Below the pieces are notes generated by a model that searched no databases, was not told where the DNA came from, and saw only the letters and a list, made by a program, of their open reading frames with translations. From contig MNVK01000092.1 in NCBI GenBank assembly GCA_001871685.1, forward strand, positions 1 through 5,540: a DNA stretch of 5,540 bases, written 5' to 3'. The stretch comes from Nitrospirae bacterium CG1_02_44_142 (lineage in GTDB: Bacteria > Nitrospirota > Thermodesulfovibrionia > Thermodesulfovibrionales > UBA1546). Made by a program: the position numbers and the translations under genes. How positions within the stretch are numbered: the stretch's first letter is position 1; each line of letters starts with the position of its first letter. This document shows, one piece after another, positions 1 through 2,952 of this stretch.

Positions 1-507
1 CAGAGGGTGATGATAGCAATGGCAATAGCCTGCAATCCGGCTCTGCTCATAGCCGACGAGCCCACAACAGCGCTTGATGTGACCATACAGGCGCAGATAC
101 TTGAACTTCTTCAGGGGCTTCGGCAGGAAAGAAAGATGTCTGTGCTTCTGATAACGCATGACCTCGGCATTATCTCAGAGAACGCCGGGAGGGTTGCGAT
201 AATGTATGCGGGAAGGCTTGTGGAACTCGCTGATGTAAATGAGTTGTTTGGTAATCCAAGACATCCATATACAATGGGGCTTCTTGATTCACTGCCAAAG
301 GAAAAAGGCAAGCCTCTTAATCCGATACCCGGGACTGTTCCGCGTCCTGACAGGCTTCCGGACGGCTGCAAGTTCTCCGACAGGTGCAGGTTTGTTATTC
401 CCGCATGTAAAGAAAAAGAGCCCGGCCTCAGACAAATATCAGCAGGAAAAGAAACTGAGCATCTTGCAAGATGCATAAGAGCAGAAGAGATTATATGGAA
501 CTACTGA
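1..507 (+). CDS. DppD/OppD-family peptide (or nickel) ABC transporter ATP-binding protein, 3' part
   Basis: Cytoplasmic ATPase subunit of a peptide/nickel-type ABC importer, cut by the left edge. The visible 168 codons begin just after the LSGG signature (QRVMIAMAIA) and show Walker B (LLIADEP, visible residues 15-21), the D-loop TALD, the H-loop histidine in LLITHDLG, and the HPYT motif typical of this subfamily. The C-terminal oligopeptide/dipeptide transporter domain follows, with the cysteine pattern GCKFSDRC...AC...ARC; a [4Fe-4S] cluster has been reported at this position in some family members. Family length is about 320-335 residues, so roughly half is missing. The stop at 505-507 overlaps the next ATPase, as in dpp/opp operons, where two ATPases form a heterodimer. 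Substrate cannot be read from the sequence: peptides are likeliest, while NikD-type nickel import remains possible. No inserted repeats are seen in this part. Confidence 0.93.
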   Translation, partial: QRVMIAMAIACNPALLIADEPTTALDVTIQAQILELLQGLRQERKMSVLLITHDLGIISENAGRVAIMYAGRLVELADVNELFGNPRHPYTMGLLDSLPKEKGKPLNPIPGTVPRPDRLPDGCKFSDRCRFVIPACKEKEPGLRQISAGKETEHLARCIRAEEIIWNY

Positions 508-1505
508 GCGTAAGGGCCTTAAAAAAATATTTCCCTGTGAAAAAGAGTCCCGAGCGGCTCGGGAGCGAATCGCTGTGGCTTAAGGCTGTGGACGGCATTG
601 ATTTTTCAATGGAGAAGGATAAGGTCCTTGCGCTTGTCGGAGAAAGCGGCTGCGGCAAATCAACCGCTGCGCGCCTTATTCTGAGGCTTATGAAGCCTAC
701 GGCAGGAGAAGTTCTTTTTGAGGGCAGGGATATATTCACACTTAAAGGCGATTCATTGAAGGCCTTCAGAAAATCTGTGCAGATAATATTTCAGGACCCC
801 TTTGCATCGCTTAATCCAAGGAGGACTGTTTTTGATACTATTTCAGAGCCGCTGAAGATACATAGCATTGTTAAGAGGAAAGACTTGAGAGATGCGAGCG
901 CTGAACTCATAAAGAAGGTCGGTCTCGGAACAGACATTATGAACCGCTATCCTCACGAGTTCAGCGGCGGCCAGAGACAGAGGATATGCATTGCACGGGC
1001 GCTTGCAGTGAATCCGAAACTTATAGTCGCAGATGAGCCGCTTTCAGCGCTTGATGTTTCAATACAGGCGCAGATACTCAACCTGCTCCAGAAACTAAGG
1101 GAAGAGACAAAGATAACCTTTCTGTTTATAAGCCATGACCTTAAGATTGTCAATTATTTCAGCGATACCGTAGGTGTAATGTATCTCGGCAAAATAGTTG
1201 AATATGCAAAAACAGAAGACCTTTTTAAAGAGCCTTTGCATCCATATACGGAACTGCTCCTTGCTTCCGCTCCGAAAATCAGCCATTCACCTTCGCCTCA
1301 GGCGATTCACCGATTCACCGATTCACCGAAAGATACGGGTGAAATCCCAAGCCCTATACGTATCCCTGCAGGCTGCCCGTTTCATCCGAGATGTCCGAAG
1401 AGATTCAACCCTTGCGATAAGATAGCGCCCGAGCTGAAAGAAGCAAAAGGCAGGCTTGTTTCATGCCATCTCTGGAATCCCTATGAACCCGGAAAATACA
1501 ATTAA
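495..1505 (+). CDS. DppF/OppF-family peptide (or nickel) ABC transporter ATP-binding protein
   Basis: Second ATPase of the importer, 336 residues and complete, close to the usual 320-340. Walker A is GESGCGKST (49-57), Q-loop IFQDP (98-102), signature FSGGQRQR (156-163), Walker B LIVADEP (176-182), D-loop SALD (184-187) and H-loop His214. The C-terminal oligo_HPY domain has Cys294, Cys300, Cys307 and Cys324, candidate metal or Fe-S ligands. I chose ATG 495 because MELLSVRALKKYFPV matches how the family begins; an in-frame ATG at 471 would add eight residues with no family resemblance. Neither start has a strong ribosome site, and the 13-bp overlap with the preceding gene suggests translational coupling. 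Residues about 271-278 are encoded by three copies of an octamer (1303-1326), placed between the LLASAP segment and GEIPSP, where the loop looks several residues longer than in OppF. The gene is convergent with the cobalamin genes, so co-transcription with them is excluded. Confidence 0.94.
   Translation: MELLSVRALKKYFPVKKSPERLGSESLWLKAVDGIDFSMEKDKVLALVGESGCGKSTAARLILRLMKPTAGEVLFEGRDIFTLKGDSLKAFRKSVQIIFQDPFASLNPRRTVFDTISEPLKIHSIVKRKDLRDASAELIKKVGLGTDIMNRYPHEFSGGQRQRICIARALAVNPKLIVADEPLSALDVSIQAQILNLLQKLREETKITFLFISHDLKIVNYFSDTVGVMYLGKIVEYAKTEDLFKEPLHPYTELLLASAPKISHSPSPQAIHRFTDSPKDTGEIPSPIRIPAGCPFHPRCPKRFNPCDKIAPELKEAKGRLVSCHLWNPYEPGKYN
548..564. repeat. Small GC-rich hairpin inside the DppF-type gene
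   Basis: A perfect 7-bp inverted repeat, TCCCGAG and CTCGGGA, with a CGG loop. It encodes part of the SPERLGSES segment between the N-terminal strand and the AVDG motif, a variable loop in the family. It could be a small inserted palindrome like those in the minus-strand genes, or chance. Confidence 0.45.
1303..1326 (+). repeat. Octamer tandem repeat, 3 x CGATTCAC, in the DppF-type gene
   Basis: Three perfect copies of CGATTCAC. Because 8 is not a multiple of 3, three units (24 bp) encode one 8-residue repeat; here they give IHRFTDSP. The same octamer occurs on the opposite strand in the cobalamin genes at 3363-3398 and 4265-4296, with a CCATTCAC variant at 2471-2510. A single CCATTCAC also lies just upstream at 1283-1290. 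The opposite strand would read GTG AAT CGG TGA, so only this orientation is translatable. Confidence 0.9.
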
Positions 1506-1514
1506 ACTCAAATG

Positions 1515-1537
1515 TTCAAAACTGTTTTGAATTTTGG
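1515..1537 (+). terminator. Possible weak terminator hairpin after the ABC transporter genes
   Basis: A perfect 7-bp inverted repeat, TTCAAAA and TTTTGAA with a CTG loop, lies 10 bp after the DppF-type stop codon and is followed by TTTTGG. The stem is AT-rich and the T run short, so it would be a weak intrinsic terminator. It sits in the 67-bp gap between converging genes, where a terminator is expected. There is no T run on the minus-strand side. Confidence 0.3.
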
Positions 1538-1551
1538 TCCTTTGTATTTGT

Positions 1552-1579
1552 TTAGGACTTAGATGTTAGGACTTAGGAA
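1552..1579. repeat. Heptamer tandem repeat (TTAGGAC type) at the end of the BPL_N gene
   Basis: Four 7-bp units: TTAGGAC, TTAGATG, TTAGGAC, TTAGGAA. A perfect array of this unit has stops on both strands (TAG in one direction, TAA in the other). It is the only repeat family of the window in a mainly non-coding position, and its fourth unit supplies the TAA stop (1575-1573) of the minus-strand gene. Confidence 0.75.
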
Positions 1580-2952
1580 TGAATTAAAGAGAACAGAAGT
1601 TTATCAACTTCATCTATCAGTTCCTTGAACAGCCCCCCGTGGCTTTTGGAGTCTCCGAAAAGCTCTATCCTGATTTTTTGTATTGCAGGGTCATACCCCC
1701 CCCATCCCCCCCTTAATAAGGGGGGGCTAAGGGGGGTTATATGCCCATTCTGCAGAGCATGTCTTTCCAGAATCAAAAGCTGTTTTGCTTTTTCTGTAAA
1801 AGGAAGGAGCATCCCCTTGATTTTTTTCAGGTCTTTTTCTATATCCTGAATCATGTATCCTGCATCGTGCATCTTCAGTATTTTCACAAGCTCCTTTATC
1901 ATTACATACAGCGTGCAGTATTCAAGCCCTCTGACTCCCCTGCGCCACTGCAATAGCATCGGATTCCTCCAGAACCAGAGAAAATTACGCAGGCCGAGGT
2001 CTATCAAATCTTCAACCGCCCATTCAAGCTCTCTTGTTTCATAACTCCCCCTTCCCCCTCTTATTTTAAGAGGGGGATAAGAGGGGGCGTTTTCCGCATT
2101 CCGCATTCCGCATTCCGCATTAGGGACAAGGTATTCCCATAAATTCCTCAAAACCATCGCCCCGTTTGCATCATCCGTTGTGTCAAAATGAATAAGCGAC
2201 AATATTACCCTGCCTTTGCCGAAACTCCCCTCTATTACAGCAGGCTCATCCTTCAATCTCTTTGGGTTGAGATTAATGCCATAAATCTCTTCAAGCTCTG
2301 TCCAGTTGTTGTTTGTTTCCACATCACCGACATTCAAATCAGAGCTGAAAGAGTCAGGCATTGCATCGCCGTAAGTGGCGAGTTTTTTTATACCCCCCCT
2401 ATACCCCCCCTTACTAAGGGGGGGAGCAGGGGGGGTATAAAACTGAGAGGGCCACCAGGCGTGAAAAACAGGTGAATGGGTGAATGGGTGAATGGGTGAA
2501 TGGGTGAATATGGGATGTTTATTGATGTTGAGATGAATTCTTCCGCTGAAGCTGGGGACCCTTTCCTTTGTCGGCTTTCTTTTGACATTCAAAAGCCCTA
2601 TGCCGTCAAGCGTTGCAAGACCTGCGCCTCCGCAGAATCCGAGATAGTTCCCGCCGCTGCGGACAAACTTTTTTATTTCGCTGAGGCCTTTGCCGCCGAG
2701 CGCCTTTATCTTGTTTGACGCCCAGCCTCCGGGCACAAAGAGCATCGCATAATTTTTAAGGCGTCCTTTCTTTATGTCTTCCGCGCGGATGAGTTCAAAA
2801 GGCAGGCCGTTTGCTTTCAACGCCTTATAAGCCATGAGCCCCCACAAAAAAGATTCATCCCGGAGAAAGGCGGCTTTTGGGGATTGGGGGTTGGGGATTG
2901 GGGATTGGATTAATTTTGAATTTTGAATTTTATTTTTTGAATTTTTTTTCAT
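1573..2952 (-). CDS. BPL_N-domain (class I glutamine amidotransferase-like) protein of unknown function, loaded with in-frame repeats
   Basis: 459 residues. The core at about 27-275 resembles the BPL_N family: FLRDESFLWGLMAYKAL, LFVPGG (71-76), a nucleophile elbow GFCGGAG with Cys107, the WWPSQF and LATYGDAMPDSF segments, and FGKGRVILSLIHFD (244-257). His255 matches the usual GPHPE position, but the following Glu is replaced (HFD), so a standard Cys-His-Glu triad is not evident. The rest is a mostly helical C-terminal region I do not recognise. Roughly a fifth of the protein is repeat-encoded: residues 3-25 (two heptamer arrays), 148-161 (octamers), 172-189 (C7/G7 palindrome), 278-304 (54-bp element plus heptamers) and 405-420 (second C7/G7 palindrome). 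All keep frame. The start ATG overlaps the 3' end of cbiG-cbiH by 23 bp; GAGAGG lies only 2 nt upstream, a poor spacing. No plausible downstream start exists before the conserved core. Operon position suggests a link to cobalamin, but function is not inferable. Confidence 0.85.
   Translation of the reverse strand: MKKNSKNKIQNSKLIQSPIPNPQSPKAAFLRDESFLWGLMAYKALKANGLPFELIRAEDIKKGRLKNYAMLFVPGGWASNKIKALGGKGLSEIKKFVRSGGNYLGFCGGAGLATLDGIGLLNVKRKPTKERVPSFSGRIHLNINKHPIFTHSPIHPFTHSPVFHAWWPSQFYTPPAPPLSKGGYRGGIKKLATYGDAMPDSFSSDLNVGDVETNNNWTELEEIYGINLNPKRLKDEPAVIEGSFGKGRVILSLIHFDTTDDANGAMVLRNLWEYLVPNAECGMRNAENAPSYPPLKIRGGRGSYETRELEWAVEDLIDLGLRNFLWFWRNPMLLQWRRGVRGLEYCTLYVMIKELVKILKMHDAGYMIQDIEKDLKKIKGMLLPFTEKAKQLLILERHALQNGHITPLSPPLLRGGWGGYDPAIQKIRIELFGDSKSHGGLFKELIDEVDKLLFSLIHS
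1693..1740. repeat. C-rich/G-rich palindromic element, copy 1
   Basis: A long imperfect hairpin. The inner stem is C7TT (1706-1714) with AAG7 (1718-1726) around an AAT loop; outer arms are C8 (1696-1703) and G6 (1731-1736), separated by unmatched AT and CTAA. It is translated on the minus strand as TPLSPPLLRGGWGGY near the C-terminus of the BPL_N protein. The reading frame through it differs by one base from that of the copy at 2389-2439. Confidence 0.85.
2038..2091. repeat. 54-bp palindromic element, copy 1 (in the BPL_N gene)
   Basis: 54 bp, 51 of which are identical to 3785-3838 in the cbiG-cbiH gene. The core is a perfect 10-bp stem CCCCCTCTTA / TAAGAGGGGG with a TTT loop, with outer C5 and G5 arms. 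It starts TTCATAACTC and ends GGGGGCGTT on the plus strand. Its length is 18 codons and it is translated in frame on the minus strand as NAPSYPPLKIRGGRGSYE. Confidence 0.92.
2091..2121. repeat. Heptamer tandem repeat, 4 x ATTCCGC, next to the 54-bp element
   Basis: Four 7-bp units (the first TTTCCGC, then three perfect ATTCCGC) plus a partial unit. They abut the 54-bp element and encode NAECGMRNAE on the minus strand, just after the EYLVP segment of the BPL_N protein. The same pairing of 54-bp element and ATTCCGC heptamers recurs at 3785-3881. Confidence 0.9.
2389..2439. repeat. C-rich/G-rich palindromic element, copy 2
   Basis: A regular two-tier hairpin of 51 bp (17 codons): TATA-C7-TATA-C7-TT, loop ACT, AA-G7-AGCA-G7-TATA. 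Inner (C7TT/AAG7) and outer (TATAC7/G7TATA) stems are perfect, with TATA opposite AGCA as an internal loop. On the minus strand it is read as YTPPAPPLSKGGYRGGI, splitting the conserved WWPSQF and LATYGDAMPDSF segments of the BPL_N protein. Four of the six reading frames through it are open. Confidence 0.92.
2471..2510 (-). repeat. Octamer tandem repeat, 5 x CATTCACC (variant unit), in the BPL_N gene
   Basis: Five units of GGTGAATG on the plus strand (the last ends GGTGAATA). The coding strand reads (CCATTCAC)n as PFTHSPIH repeats, giving THSPIHPFTHSP between KHPIF and VFHAWWPSQF. It differs from the CGATTCAC octamer by one base. The reverse orientation would contain TGA. Confidence 0.92.
2881..2908 (-). 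repeat. Heptamer tandem repeat, 4 x GGATTGG
   Basis: Four units: GGATTGG, GGGTTGG, GGATTGG, GGATTGG. On the minus strand it encodes QSPIPNPQSP, residues 16-25 of the BPL_N protein, immediately before the conserved core begins at KAAFLRDES. Confidence 0.88.
2912..2946 (-). repeat. AT-rich heptamer tandem repeat (AATTTTG type) across the cbiG-cbiH / BPL_N junction
   Basis: Five 7-bp units: AATTTTG twice, then degenerate AATTTTA, TTTTTTG and AATTTTT. It spans the stop codon of cbiG-cbiH (2932-2930) and encodes KKNSKNKIQNSK at the start of the BPL_N protein. It therefore supplies the end of one gene and the beginning of the next. The reverse orientation would contain TGA. Confidence 0.8.

Noticed and set aside
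471..494. Longer DppF-type start at 471
   Set aside because: It adds MHKSRRDY ahead of the family-like MELLSVRALKKYF and has no better ribosome site; it cannot be strictly excluded.
1..1505. ABC ATPases as a dedicated cobalt or nickel importer for B12 synthesis
   Set aside because: They are convergent with the cobalamin genes and the ATPases alone do not tell peptide from nickel substrates; proximity is not enough.
1693..2439. G/C-rich palindromes as intrinsic transcription terminators
   Set aside because: They lie within an intact reading frame, lack a following T run, and near-identical elements recur in mid-gene; termination there would silence the host gene.
2188..2475. Plus-strand open frames opposite the BPL_N and cbiG-cbiH genes (for example 2188-2475, 2877-3194, 4572-4820)
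   Set aside because: They mirror well-supported minus-strand genes, have no recognisable protein motifs, and several are open only because palindromes and heptamers lack stops on both strands.
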